54,527 nucleotides of DNA from CAZTZL01 sp964617625 (lineage in GTDB: Bacteria > Zhuqueibacterota > QNDG01 > DSAB01). The stretch spans positions 1 through 54,527 of the forward strand of contig CAZTZL010000013.1 of assembly GCA_964617625.1 (NCBI GenBank), written 5' to 3'. A program made the position numbers and the translations under genes. The notes under the pieces were generated by a model that was not told where the DNA came from, did not search any database, and worked only from the letters and a program-made list of their open reading frames with translations. This document shows, piece after piece, positions 43,032-51,188 of the stretch (positions are counted from its first letter, which is position 1; the number at the start of each line of letters is the position of its first letter).

Positions 43032-43967
43032 TTAAATTGCGTCGACATCGGATCCCAGCAATTGATCCACAAAAGTTTTCGCATCAAAGGAGATCAGATC
43101 ATCCATGCTCTCTCCGGTGCCAATCCATTTCACAGGAATATTCAGATTGTTTTTAATCGAAACCACAATTCCTCCCCGTGCCGTACCGTCAAGCTTGGTC
43201 AAAACGATACCGGTCACCGGAATGGTTTCTGTGAAAAGTTTAGCCTGCCGCAGACCATTCTGGCCTGTAGTGGCATCAATAACCAGAAGCGTCTCGTGAG
43301 GCGCACTTTCCATTTTTCTGGCCAGGATGCGCCGTATTTTTTCCAACTCTTCCATCAAATTGGTTTTTGTGTGAAGCCTCCCTGCTGTATCGACGATCAA
43401 TATATCCGCATTCCTCGAAACCGCTGCACCAAACGCATCAAATGCCACCGCCGCCGGATCGGCCCCCATGCATTGTCGCACAACATCAGCACCCGTGCGT
43501 CTGGCCCAAATTTCCAACTGATCTCCGGCAGCGGCCCGGAATGTATCGGAAGCAGCAAGCAACACGCTCTTTCCGCTTCTTTTAAATTGACGCGCCAATT
43601 TCCCAATCGTGGTCGTTTTTCCAGTTCCGTTCACTCCAATGACCAGAATCACATAAGGACGGAAAGAATACTCTGGTTGAGAATCGTCTCCTTTCAATAT
43701 TTCCAAAATGTTTTTTTTCAACAGGAACAGTGCTTTTTCCAGGACATCATCCTCTTTAAAAGAAATTTCCTGCCGCATTTCTTCGATAAGATGCATAGCT
43801 GTGTCCACGCCGAGATCCGCTTCGATCAATATCTCTTCTACTTTCTCCCAAATGGAACCATCGATTTTATTCCGCTTTCGAAAAACATCGGCAATCCGTC
43901 CAAAAAGCCCTTTCCTTGTTTTTTGCAGCCCTCTTGACCATTGATCGACAGGTTCGGATAGAGTCAT
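43032..43967 (-). CDS. ftsY: Signal recognition particle receptor FtsY
   Basis: A 311-residue SRP GTPase that docks ribosome-SRP complexes at the membrane. It has the N helical bundle and the G domain with VNGTGKTTTIGKLARQFK, the DTFRAAAGDQLEIWA insertion box, VDTAGRLHTKTNLMEEL and LTKLDGTARGG. The acidic A domain of E. coli FtsY is absent, as in many short FtsY proteins. It starts two bases after the CDP-alcohol transferase stop and precedes rimO by 15 bases. Confidence 0.95.
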   Translation of the reverse strand: MTLSEPVDQWSRGLQKTRKGLFGRIADVFRKRNKIDGSIWEKVEEILIEADLGVDTAMHLIEEMRQEISFKEDDVLEKALFLLKKNILEILKGDDSQPEYSFRPYVILVIGVNGTGKTTTIGKLARQFKRSGKSVLLAASDTFRAAAGDQLEIWARRTGADVVRQCMGADPAAVAFDAFGAAVSRNADILIVDTAGRLHTKTNLMEELEKIRRILARKMESAPHETLLVIDATTGQNGLRQAKLFTETIPVTGIVLTKLDGTARGGIVVSIKNNLNIPVKWIGTGESMDDLISFDAKTFVDQLLGSDVDAI

Positions 43968-43969
43968 AA

Positions 43970-44509
43970 TTATATCTCTTTCGAATCTCTAATGAACCGG
44001 CGAAGGTATTCCCCGGATGAATAGAGCGTCAAAGCCAATGCAAGCCAGAGTAAAATCCATCCGAAGGGCTGAAGCTTCAATGCAAACATAAAAACTGCCA
44101 CACCGGTTACAAAGGCCGAATACTTCCCGCTTCGATTCGATTCCATGACCGGTTTGTTTTTTATGACAATATAAAAACCGCACAGAAGGACAGTCAGTTC
44201 CCTGATCGAGAGAAACAGAAAAAACCAGAGAGGAAATTCATACTGCTTTGAAATCAGCATAAAAAGGATCACTGCCAGGACATTTATCTTATCGACCACC
44301 GGATCGAGCATTTTCCCGAAATCGGATTTCTGATTGAGACGCCTTGCAATGAAACCATCCAGACTGTCTGTCAATATGGCAAAAAAAACAAAAACACATA
44401 ACAAAGCCGGACGCGATTCCGACATGCTCCACAGAATCGGAAACAGGAGCAAAAACCGTAAAATCGTCAACAGATTGGGAACTGTCCAGACAAAACGGAT
44501 CATCGGCAT
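43970..44509 (-). CDS. CDP-alcohol phosphatidyltransferase (PgsA-like)
   Basis: A 179-residue membrane enzyme with the CDP-alcohol motif DGFIARRLNQKSDFGKMLDP and the final VVD (pattern DG-x2-AR-x8-G-x3-D-x3-D). Four to six helices are visible. Standard annotation would be CDP-diacylglycerol-glycerol-3-phosphate 3-phosphatidyltransferase (PgsA). Archaeal homologues make archaetidylglycerol-type lipids, and the adjacent archaeal-type geranylgeranyl reductase makes that alternative worth testing. I placed the start at the ATG at 44509, which has GAGG six bases upstream. An earlier ATG at 44533 overlaps the reductase stop by 8 bases and is an alternative. Confidence 0.85.
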   Translation of the reverse strand: MPMIRFVWTVPNLLTILRFLLLFPILWSMSESRPALLCVFVFFAILTDSLDGFIARRLNQKSDFGKMLDPVVDKINVLAVILFMLISKQYEFPLWFFLFLSIRELTVLLCGFYIVIKNKPVMESNRSGKYSAFVTGVAVFMFALKLQPFGWILLWLALALTLYSSGEYLRRFIRDSKEI

Positions 44510-44525
44510 CCGGGGCCTCGTTTCA

Positions 44526-45695
44526 TCAAGCATAGAGTTTGATTGCTTCCAGTATCAGTTTAGGATGATGAATCAGAGCGGTTTTGAAAATTTGTACCAC
44601 CGTTCTCTTTTCAGGTGGAATCCGGTTCAGCGCGGCGGCCAGACGATTTAACTCTTCGTCGGAAAACCGGTTCTTTACCTTCGATATTCTATAAGAGATT
44701 TCGACATTTTTCCCCTCGGCCTTGTGCCATCTTTTCTCGTAAACTTTTAATTGCTTCTTTGAAACATCCCCGCTGCGGACTGCTTCCGCGGCTACTTCTC
44801 CCGCGATTTGGCCGGCGATCATTGCATTGATAATGCCGCCCCCCGAAATGGGATCTTCCTGATGGGCCGCATCTCCAACCAGCATGAGACCGTTCCCCAC
44901 AATTTCTTTCAATGTGGGAACCGCTGGAACACCGCCTGCAATACAGGAAAGCACGGTATAATTTTTAAATTTTCTGTTTACAAAGATCCTTAAAGATTCC
45001 AGAGCTGTTTTTGAATGAATTGAATGTCGCACCTGACCCAGTCCTACATTGGCCATGTTTTTCCCTTTCGGAAATATCCACAGATACCCTTCAGGAGCAA
45101 TCTCTTTTCCAAAATAGAATTGTACACAAGTGGGATTGATATCGATTTCAGAGAGCAGCATCTGAGCACAGCTCCCGATTCCGTTGAGAGAAAGATGCGT
45201 TTTTAGCCCGCCCCATCTACCGACACGGGATTCGACGCCGTCTGCTCCGATTACGATAGAACCGGAAACTTCGACCTCTTCTCCGGAACTATTGACTTGA
45301 ACACCTGTGATCGAACCGTTATCTGCCAACAGGCCATGCACATATGCTCTAGTGAAAACCTCCGCTCCGGCATCCGAAGCCATTCCGGCGAGATCACGGT
45401 CAAAAATCTTCCGATCTAAAATGACCCCGCTTTCTCCAATCATTAGATCGACAACCGTCTCGTCGGGAGCGATAAGCTGAATGGCTGTTACTTCCTGCGC
45501 TATCCATTCCTTTCGAATCGGAATCAGTTTTGCAAGCGATGACTTGACGACACCTTCCGCACACCGGACGGGTTTTCCGATCTCCGGATCCTTTTCCAGA
45601 AGAAGAACGGACGCTCCCTTTTCGACCGCATGCTTCGCAGTCCAGGCCCCTGCGGGTCCCCCTCCCACGACGATGACGTCATAACGGCTTTTCAT
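44526..45695 (-). CDS. Archaeal-type geranylgeranyl reductase family flavoprotein
   Basis: A 389-residue FAD protein of the geranylgeranyl reductase family, which saturates double bonds of isoprenoid chains. It shows the FAD motif DVIVVGGGPAGAWTAKHAVE, the family loop PVRCAEG with its conserved cysteine, GVILDRKIFDRDLA, the signature GYLWIFPKGKNMANVGLGQV, and VGDAAHQEDPISGGGI. From memory these segments are very close to archaeal GGR proteins that reduce digeranylgeranylglycerophospholipids (for example Thermoplasma and Methanosarcina). The ATG overlaps the stop of the ferredoxin gene by 4 bases, and a UbiA gene is upstream. A menaquinone or chlorophyll-type prenyl substrate is the alternative. 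Confidence 0.88.
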   Translation of the reverse strand: MKSRYDVIVVGGGPAGAWTAKHAVEKGASVLLLEKDPEIGKPVRCAEGVVKSSLAKLIPIRKEWIAQEVTAIQLIAPDETVVDLMIGESGVILDRKIFDRDLAGMASDAGAEVFTRAYVHGLLADNGSITGVQVNSSGEEVEVSGSIVIGADGVESRVGRWGGLKTHLSLNGIGSCAQMLLSEIDINPTCVQFYFGKEIAPEGYLWIFPKGKNMANVGLGQVRHSIHSKTALESLRIFVNRKFKNYTVLSCIAGGVPAVPTLKEIVGNGLMLVGDAAHQEDPISGGGIINAMIAGQIAGEVAAEAVRSGDVSKKQLKVYEKRWHKAEGKNVEISYRISKVKNRFSDEELNRLAAALNRIPPEKRTVVQIFKTALIHHPKLILEAIKLYA

Positions 45696-45865
45696 TCGAC
45701 CGCCTCAAGCGCTCCGAACGGACAGACATGCACGCAAGACAGACACAATGTACACAATATTTCATCAATATGGAGAGAAGAAACTTTCAACTCGATGGCA
45801 TCTGCCGGACAAACAGCAACGCAGCAACCACAATAATCGCATTGATTGTCTTGACAACGGATCAT
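45692..45865 (-). CDS. Two-cluster 4Fe-4S ferredoxin (57 aa)
   Basis: A 57-residue ferredoxin. Two complete CxxCxxCxxxCP motifs are present: cysteines 9, 12, 15 and 19 (CDYCGCCVAVCP) and cysteines 38, 41, 44 and 48 (CTLCLSCVHVCP). The ATG has GAGGAAT just upstream. Its TGA overlaps the ATG of the geranylgeranyl reductase by 4 bases (ATGA), so the two are coupled and it is probably the reductase's electron donor, as reported for a Methanosarcina reductase. Extra cysteines at 4 and 14 are also present. Confidence 0.92.
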   Translation of the reverse strand: MIRCQDNQCDYCGCCVAVCPADAIELKVSSLHIDEILCTLCLSCVHVCPFGALEAVE

Positions 45866-45919
45866 TATTCCTCAAAAACTTAGTTGAATTTTTTAACAAC
45901 AAACAAACTAATATTTAAA

Positions 45920-46837
45920 TTAATATCCGATCCGCGGATAAATTGCATTGTGTCTCAGTTTAAAATAAACCATGGTAATTCCGAGTAAAAACAGTGTAAT
46001 CACGAAAAGAACCGGATAAAAAATGTGTGCCAATATAATCAAAACGCCACCGCCAATCTGATACGTGCAGGCAAGTATGCTTTTCTTTTGATTAAACAGA
46101 ATCGCATAAAGAAAAACCACAATAGAAAGACCGGATGAAATCACGATAACGGGATTAAAACGGATAATTCCAAAAAACAAAGCCATCACAAGAAAAATGG
46201 TTCCCAAAACCAATGCTTTTTTTACACCCAGATAAACGGCTGTTGTTATCTTCCCGCCTTTTTTATCTCCTTTGACATCCGTTGTAGTTGATGCAATGGT
46301 CCCCGCCACCATAATTGTAAAATAGGCAAGCAGACTAATCAGATTGGGATTCGGATCCGGATTCAATCTTTTCCCAATAAGATAACAAAAAATCCCGTAC
46401 TCGATAGCACAAGACAGAAAATCCAGAAAAGGCCGGCCCGTAAAATAGAACGGCCTGAAATTGTACAGAAAACCGAGCACCAGAGTGGATGCATAAATCG
46501 CAATGATCCACACATCACCTGAGAGAACGGCTCCTGTCATTCCGGCAAACGCAAAAAACAGGGCACTCATGTACAAGGATTTCAATGAGATTGTTGATAA
46601 ATCGATATGACCCGGTCCGCTGTTTTCCCGATCCACCTCCGCATCATTGATGTTGTTAGTCAAATGTACGAAAAACATAATGAACGAATAGAAGATGAGA
46701 TGATAGAGAAGCCTGGGATCGAGTGCAAGACGAATCGAAAAATGGCCGTCATCCAAATAACCCAGAGTGATAAAAACGAATACAGGAATCAGCAGCACTG
46801 GTCTGGATAGAAAAATAATATCAATAATTTTTTTCAT
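45920..46837 (-). CDS. UbiA family prenyltransferase
   Basis: A 305-residue polytopic prenyltransferase with about nine helices and the two Mg-diphosphate motifs: NDAEVD in LTNNINDAEVDRENSGPG, and DVKGD in TTTDVKGDKKGGKITTAVYL. The family joins polyprenyl diphosphates to acceptors such as quinone rings, protoheme, chlorophyllide or geranylgeranylglyceryl phosphate. The next genes encode an archaeal-type geranylgeranyl reductase and its ferredoxin, so digeranylgeranylglyceryl phosphate synthase is a serious candidate. Quinone or carotenoid-like chemistry remains possible. The gene lies between purF (54 bases upstream) and the ferredoxin gene. Confidence 0.85.
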   Translation of the reverse strand: MKKIIDIIFLSRPVLLIPVFVFITLGYLDDGHFSIRLALDPRLLYHLIFYSFIMFFVHLTNNINDAEVDRENSGPGHIDLSTISLKSLYMSALFFAFAGMTGAVLSGDVWIIAIYASTLVLGFLYNFRPFYFTGRPFLDFLSCAIEYGIFCYLIGKRLNPDPNPNLISLLAYFTIMVAGTIASTTTDVKGDKKGGKITTAVYLGVKKALVLGTIFLVMALFFGIIRFNPVIVISSGLSIVVFLYAILFNQKKSILACTYQIGGGVLIILAHIFYPVLFVITLFLLGITMVYFKLRHNAIYPRIGY

Positions 46838-46891
46838 CTTTGTTAATCCGACAGACGTGAAATAATGGATCTGTAGTTGAATTCAATTCTA

Positions 46892-48319
46892 TTAAACCTC
46901 CTCGAGAAGTGGTTCGTACAAAGTCTTTGAAAATACTTGATCGATCGGAACCGGATAGTTACCCAGAAAGCATGCCACGCAGTAATCGTGCTTGTCTTTC
47001 GGAACGGAATCCATAAGCCCTTCAATCGACAGATAGCCGAGACTGTCTACACCCAGATGCTCCCGGATTTGTTCTACTGACATGGAAGAGGCGATCAATT
47101 CTTTCTTTGTCGGGAAATCCATACCATAGTAACACGGAAATCGAATCGGGGGAGAACTGACGCGGATATGAACCTCTTTGGCTCCGGCTTTTCGAATAAG
47201 CTGGGTTAACAATTTAAGGGTCGTTCCACGGACTATTGAATCCTCAACCACAACGACTTTCTTATCCTTCAACACACCGCCCACCGGATTAAATTTGACC
47301 TTCACATTGAAATGCCGTATTATCTGCTGGGGGTGAATAAAGGTTCTTCCGATGTAGTGGTTTCGAATCAGTCCGAGTTCAAAGGGAATGCCGGATTGGT
47401 TTGAATAGCCCAGTGCGGCCGTATTGGATGAATCCGGAACTGCAATGACAATATCCGCATCTGCAGGATGCTCTTCTGCCAGTCTCTTTCCCAATTTGCG
47501 GCGCGTCTTGTCCACGTACTCACAAAAAATCCGGCTGTCCGGGCGTGAAAAGTAAATAAATTCAAAGATACAGTGGCTGCATTTTTCGTTTTGACTGATT
47601 GATTCGGATTGGATTCCATTTTCATCGATAATGAGAATTTCTCCGGGTTCGACTTCCCTGAGATATTTGGCATCAATCAGGTCCATGGCGCATGTCTCGG
47701 ATGCCACCACATATCCGCCGTGAAATGCTCCCAGTGCCAGCGGCCGGAATCCTCGCGGGTCCCTTGCCGCTATTAATTTATCCTGTGTCATCATGACCAG
47801 GGAATAAGCGCCCTTCACCTGTTTCAACGCCTCTTTCAATTTTTGAACGAGTTCTTTTTCTTTAGACCTTGCAATCAGATGGACAAAAATTTCACTGTCC
47901 GCTGTGGTTTGAAAAATCGCCCCCTCTTCTTCCAATGCTTTTCTCAAATCTCTCGAATTCACAAGATTTCCATTATGACCCAGTGCCAGCGGACCATCCT
48001 TTGAATTCACAAGAATAGGCTGTACATTATTTTTATTATCGGAACCCGTGGTAGAATACCGGTTGTGGCCGATTGCAAGTTTCCCTTTCAGCTTTTCTAT
48101 GATTTCGCGATTTGAAAACACATCGTTCACCAGACCCTGCCCGACATGCCGATAAACACGTTCGCCGTCAGACGAAACAATACCGGCACCCTCCTGACCT
48201 CTGTGCTGAAGCGAATAAAGCCCGAGATAAACCATCTCGGACGCCTCCGGGTGTCCGTATATCCCGATAACGCCACAGAACTCTTTGGGTTGATCCATAT
48301 TCCCTGTTGCCCCTTTCAT
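46892..48319 (-). CDS. purF: Amidophosphoribosyltransferase
   Basis: A 475-residue enzyme for the first step of purine synthesis (PRPP plus glutamine to phosphoribosylamine). The glutaminase cysteine lies in KEFCGVIGIYGHPE, after a short propeptide that is presumably removed. The PRPP loop is VVVVEDSIVRGTTLKLL. Cysteines in KCSHCIFEF, PCYYGMDFPTK and DYCVACFLG indicate the Bacillus-type subclass with a 4Fe-4S cluster. The ATG at 48319 overlaps the upstream stop by 4 bases; the ATG at 48298 is an alternative that leaves a seven-residue propeptide. Confidence 0.95.
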   Translation of the reverse strand: MKGATGNMDQPKEFCGVIGIYGHPEASEMVYLGLYSLQHRGQEGAGIVSSDGERVYRHVGQGLVNDVFSNREIIEKLKGKLAIGHNRYSTTGSDNKNNVQPILVNSKDGPLALGHNGNLVNSRDLRKALEEEGAIFQTTADSEIFVHLIARSKEKELVQKLKEALKQVKGAYSLVMMTQDKLIAARDPRGFRPLALGAFHGGYVVASETCAMDLIDAKYLREVEPGEILIIDENGIQSESISQNEKCSHCIFEFIYFSRPDSRIFCEYVDKTRRKLGKRLAEEHPADADIVIAVPDSSNTAALGYSNQSGIPFELGLIRNHYIGRTFIHPQQIIRHFNVKVKFNPVGGVLKDKKVVVVEDSIVRGTTLKLLTQLIRKAGAKEVHIRVSSPPIRFPCYYGMDFPTKKELIASSMSVEQIREHLGVDSLGYLSIEGLMDSVPKDKHDYCVACFLGNYPVPIDQVFSKTLYEPLLEEV

Positions 48320-49389
48320 GAATTAACGGATTCCAAAATCACAATAGGATTTGAATAAATCCATCCCCTGTTCTTTCTATAAATCTCAACGCGATAGACG
48401 CCTTTCACTGTAGTTGCATATTCAAGTTCTTTCCCTTTTCGGTTTGCGATTTCTCTCCCATCCTTCATTAATCGAATGAACCCTGTAAGAGGTGCGGTAA
48501 TATTGAAAACTATCTTCCCATTCGGAGAAATCCGGCTGCCCATCGGATAATTCTGATCCCCGCACACGGCACTGAACCGGAACCCTCTTCCGTCTCCGAG
48601 TGAAGAATTGGTGATAAAACACCGTGCACGGGACAAAGCCGAAAAAATGAGCTTTTCCGATTCTTTAAACGGCACACTCGTATCGATGGATTTTTCAATA
48701 AGAAAATGGGTTCGAATCGAACGAAATTGTACTTTATACGGATAAATTTCTTTGGGGATAAATCCCAGAATTTTTAAAACATACCCGTGAACATCGATTC
48801 CGCCGATACCGACGACACACTTCTTCTGATTGGCGCGGTCCCAGCGTTCCAGCGTTTCCCAGGCTGGATACCGGATTGACCGGAGGGGATGGACCAATCT
48901 CCAGAGAATATTCGCACGGGTAATTCCCTCCATCCATTCGGAAAGCTGATTCCATATCTCAATGCCGTCGTATTGATCTACTTCCCAGGCTGTCCAGGGA
49001 TAGGGCGGATAGGCATCGGAAAAGCTGCGTTTTTCAGCGGGATGGGCAATGATTCCAAATCCTCCCATCTGTTTAACCTCATGGACATATTCCGGAGCTT
49101 CCGACCCTTTCCTGACTTCTTTATCAATGCCAAACGCCAGATAATGGTTCATGTCATCGGGATCGTTGATCTCGCATCCGATGAAAACAAGAACCTTCCC
49201 GTACCATCCTTCCAGTCCCAACCGCTTTGGCTCAAGTGTATTGTGATCGCTGAACATGAGAAAATCGAGGTTTTTTTCTCCAGCGATCCGGGCAATTTCC
49301 GGGATAGAGAGCGATCCGTCGGAATAATTCGAATGGAGATGGATAGCGCCCACCACCTCATGCCACTTGTCTTTTGATTGATTTACCAC
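48316..49389 (-). CDS. PHP domain metal-dependent phosphoesterase (CehA/McbA-like)
   Basis: A 357-residue protein with a PHP-type metal centre: HLHSNYSDGSL, FSDHNTL, IGCEIND, the AHP motif in GIIAHPAEKRSF, and GIGGIDVHGY. The C-terminal part (about 260-357) is a beta domain, with GFRFSAVCGDQNYPMGS and KGVYRVEIYRKN, similar to CehA/McbA metallohydrolases. It hydrolyses a phosphate ester or similar bond; the substrate is unknown. It starts with GTG overlapping the upstream stop by 7 bases, and overlaps purF by 4. Confidence 0.85.
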   Translation of the reverse strand: MVNQSKDKWHEVVGAIHLHSNYSDGSLSIPEIARIAGEKNLDFLMFSDHNTLEPKRLGLEGWYGKVLVFIGCEINDPDDMNHYLAFGIDKEVRKGSEAPEYVHEVKQMGGFGIIAHPAEKRSFSDAYPPYPWTAWEVDQYDGIEIWNQLSEWMEGITRANILWRLVHPLRSIRYPAWETLERWDRANQKKCVVGIGGIDVHGYVLKILGFIPKEIYPYKVQFRSIRTHFLIEKSIDTSVPFKESEKLIFSALSRARCFITNSSLGDGRGFRFSAVCGDQNYPMGSRISPNGKIVFNITAPLTGFIRLMKDGREIANRKGKELEYATTVKGVYRVEIYRKNRGWIYSNPIVILESVNS

Positions 49390-49760
49390 CAGCTTAGCAG
49401 CACTCCTCCCAAACCGATACCGATGAGATCCACAGCAAGATCTTTCCAGCTGAACAAGTGATCATCCGATCTCAAATCTTTGATCTCTTTGGCCAGCCCT
49501 ATTGAAAACGAAAAGCCGGTTCCGAACGCAATGCTTTTTTCATCGGACCATTTCTGATGGTGTCTGCAATAATAGGCAGCCGCTCCTGTCAGGAAAAAAC
49601 TGATCAACAGATGTTTTGCTTTATCCTCGCCGAACCAGAGATCCTTCTTAATCGGAAACATGATTCTCTTTTCCTTCGGTGGAAAAAATTCCATGCCTTT
49701 CGGTTGTCCGAATATCAAAACCGGAGAAAAAATAATAAAAATGAAAAGGATGTTTTTCAA
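49383..49760 (-). CDS. Small exported/membrane protein, DUF2279/YfiM-like
   Basis: A 125-residue protein with an N-terminal signal segment (ILFIFIIFSPVLIFGQ). The core pattern DKAKHLLISFFLTGAAAYY, then GLAKEIKDL and WKDLAVDLIGIGLG, resembles the YfiM/DUF2279 family of small envelope proteins with two helices. It starts with TTG directly after the HD-protein stop, with GGGAT six bases upstream. Function is unknown. The family match is from memory of the pattern and is moderate. Confidence 0.65.
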   Translation of the reverse strand: MKNILFIFIIFSPVLIFGQPKGMEFFPPKEKRIMFPIKKDLWFGEDKAKHLLISFFLTGAAAYYCRHHQKWSDEKSIAFGTGFSFSIGLAKEIKDLRSDDHLFSWKDLAVDLIGIGLGGVLLSWW

Positions 49761-50306
49761 CTATAATCCCAATTCCGTATCGATCCCCTGCATGGCTTTC
49801 AATGAGAGTTCGATAAAATCGTTCAGTGAAAGCCCCACCTCTTCACAGCTTCTGATCTGATCCCGATCCGCTCCCGCTGCAAAGCGTTTCTCGTTGAACC
49901 GTCTCATGATAAAATCCACATCCACATTCTTCAATTGTTTAGTGGGATGCATCAGCGCGGCCGCAACGATCAATCCGGTGATCGGATCCACCGCATATAA
50001 CGCTTTATCAAGCCGGCTCTTTCTCGGAAAATGACCGGGATGGCTCTTGATCGCATAGATCACTTCTTCCGGGATATCTTTCTTTTCCAAAATCTCTGCC
50101 GAGATCAATCCGTGTTTGGGAAAATCATTGACGGTTTGATCGTAATCCAGATCGTGAAGCAATCCGGCCAATCCCCACATTTCCTCATTTTCTTTGAAAT
50201 GTCCGGCCAGTGTTTTCATCACTGCTTCCGTGGCGAGCATGTGTTTGCGGAGATTTTTATTGGAGACCTGACTGTGCATCAGCTCCATGGCTTCTTCTCT
50301 GTTCAT
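49761..50306 (-). CDS. HD/HDIG-domain hydrolase
   Basis: A 181-residue HD-superfamily phosphohydrolase. The metal-binding HD pair is in LAGLLHDLDYDQTVN, followed by KHGLISAEIL, AIKSHPGHF and ALYAVDPITGLIVAAALM. Proteins of this small HDIG group are common in anaerobes and FCB bacteria and are thought to act on nucleotides, but no substrate is assigned. GGAAAATCAAT precedes the ATG. It lies 17 bases after the DUF5683-like gene. Confidence 0.83.
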   Translation of the reverse strand: MNREEAMELMHSQVSNKNLRKHMLATEAVMKTLAGHFKENEEMWGLAGLLHDLDYDQTVNDFPKHGLISAEILEKKDIPEEVIYAIKSHPGHFPRKSRLDKALYAVDPITGLIVAAALMHPTKQLKNVDVDFIMRRFNEKRFAAGADRDQIRSCEEVGLSLNDFIELSLKAMQGIDTELGL

Positions 50307-50323
50307 ATTGATTTTCCTGTCCG

Positions 50324-50794
50324 CTAAAATTGAAAATGTGCACAGATTCGTATCGTTCTTTGTTCAAAGGATTCGGAGCCCATTGTCAATTCCGGCCCCA
50401 CATCGAAATCCATGAGCTGTGCATCTACATAGGCATCAAGAATATTAAGAAAATAGATACCAAAATACCACCACAAAGAGAGGCTCCGGTTGTTGACATA
50501 AAATGCCTTTTCTTCCTCTGACTGACTTCGAACCACCTGCTGATTTTGATAAACGGCATTGGCCATCAATCCGAGTTCGCCGCCCAGTACCAGAACCGCT
50601 TTGAACTTTTTTTTATTATACCACTGCCCCAGTCCTGGTAACAATGCGGATCGAATCATCGCCTTATTCGGAGACTGGTATTTCATCGATACGGTTCGGG
50701 AAGAATCCCCCGCCGTCTGTGCCCGAATGTTTGCTGTACCGAATAACAGGATGTAACTCCAGATTGAAACAAGAAGTTTCATCTTAAAATTCAT
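50324..50794 (-). CDS. DUF5683-like membrane protein
   Basis: A 156-residue protein with an N-terminal signal or anchor segment (LLVSIWSYILLFGTA) and the motif MIRSALLPGLGQWYNKKKFK, then a further helix, a polar stretch and LWWYFGIYFLNILDAYVDAQL. This matches the DUF5683 group of FCB-associated proteins with the PGxGQxYN motif. Function is unknown. I placed the start at the ATG at 50794, which overlaps the RidA stop by 4 bases. Confidence 0.72.
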   Translation of the reverse strand: MNFKMKLLVSIWSYILLFGTANIRAQTAGDSSRTVSMKYQSPNKAMIRSALLPGLGQWYNKKKFKAVLVLGGELGLMANAVYQNQQVVRSQSEEEKAFYVNNRSLSLWWYFGIYFLNILDAYVDAQLMDFDVGPELTMGSESFEQRTIRICAHFQF

Positions 50795-51174
50795 TGAACG
50801 GCAACACACTCCATCTCGATCAATGCTCCTTTGGGAAGCGCAGAGACTTCGACTGTGGAACGGGCGGGCGGATTGTCGGAAAAATATTTTTCATAAATCG
50901 AATTCATGGCCTGGAAATCGCCCATCTGTTTCAGGAATACAGTCGTCTTCACCACGCGATCCAGTCCGGATCCGCCTGCTTCAAGGATGGCTTTCAAATT
51001 TTGAATGACCCGTTCGGTCTGTTCCTCAATGCCGCCGTCCACCATTTGATTCGTTTCCGGATGGAACGGGATCTGCCCCGCAGTAAAGATCAGCTTGCCG
51101 GATTCTATCGAGACTCCCTGACTGTATGGACCGATGGCTTTCGGCGCCTGATCGGTTTGAATTAATTTTTTCAT
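50791..51174 (-). CDS. ridA: RidA/YjgF/UK114 family deaminase
   Basis: A 127-residue RidA protein that hydrolyses reactive enamine/imine intermediates formed by PLP enzymes. Signatures are KAIGPYSQGVSIESGKLIFT, AGQIPFHPETNQMVDG, and the C-terminal PARSTVEVSALPKGALIEME with the substrate-binding arginine. The protein would form trimers. The ATG at 51174 has GAAGGA about ten bases upstream; the frame extends six more codons to a TTG inside the end of the ABC transporter gene. Confidence 0.92.
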   Translation of the reverse strand: MKKLIQTDQAPKAIGPYSQGVSIESGKLIFTAGQIPFHPETNQMVDGGIEEQTERVIQNLKAILEAGGSGLDRVVKTTVFLKQMGDFQAMNSIYEKYFSDNPPARSTVEVSALPKGALIEMECVAVQ

Positions 51175-51188
51175 GATTTTAAATTCCT

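Noticed and set aside
42561..43937. A 458-codon open frame on the plus strand opposite rimO and ftsY.
   Set aside because: Both minus-strand genes have complete family motifs; the plus-strand translation has no recognisable domain and is rich in Phe, Ser, Arg and His, as expected for an antisense shadow.
48298..48319. The ATG at 48298 as the definite purF start.
   Set aside because: It gives a sensible seven-residue propeptide, but the ATG at 48319 overlaps the upstream stop; the sequence does not decide between them.
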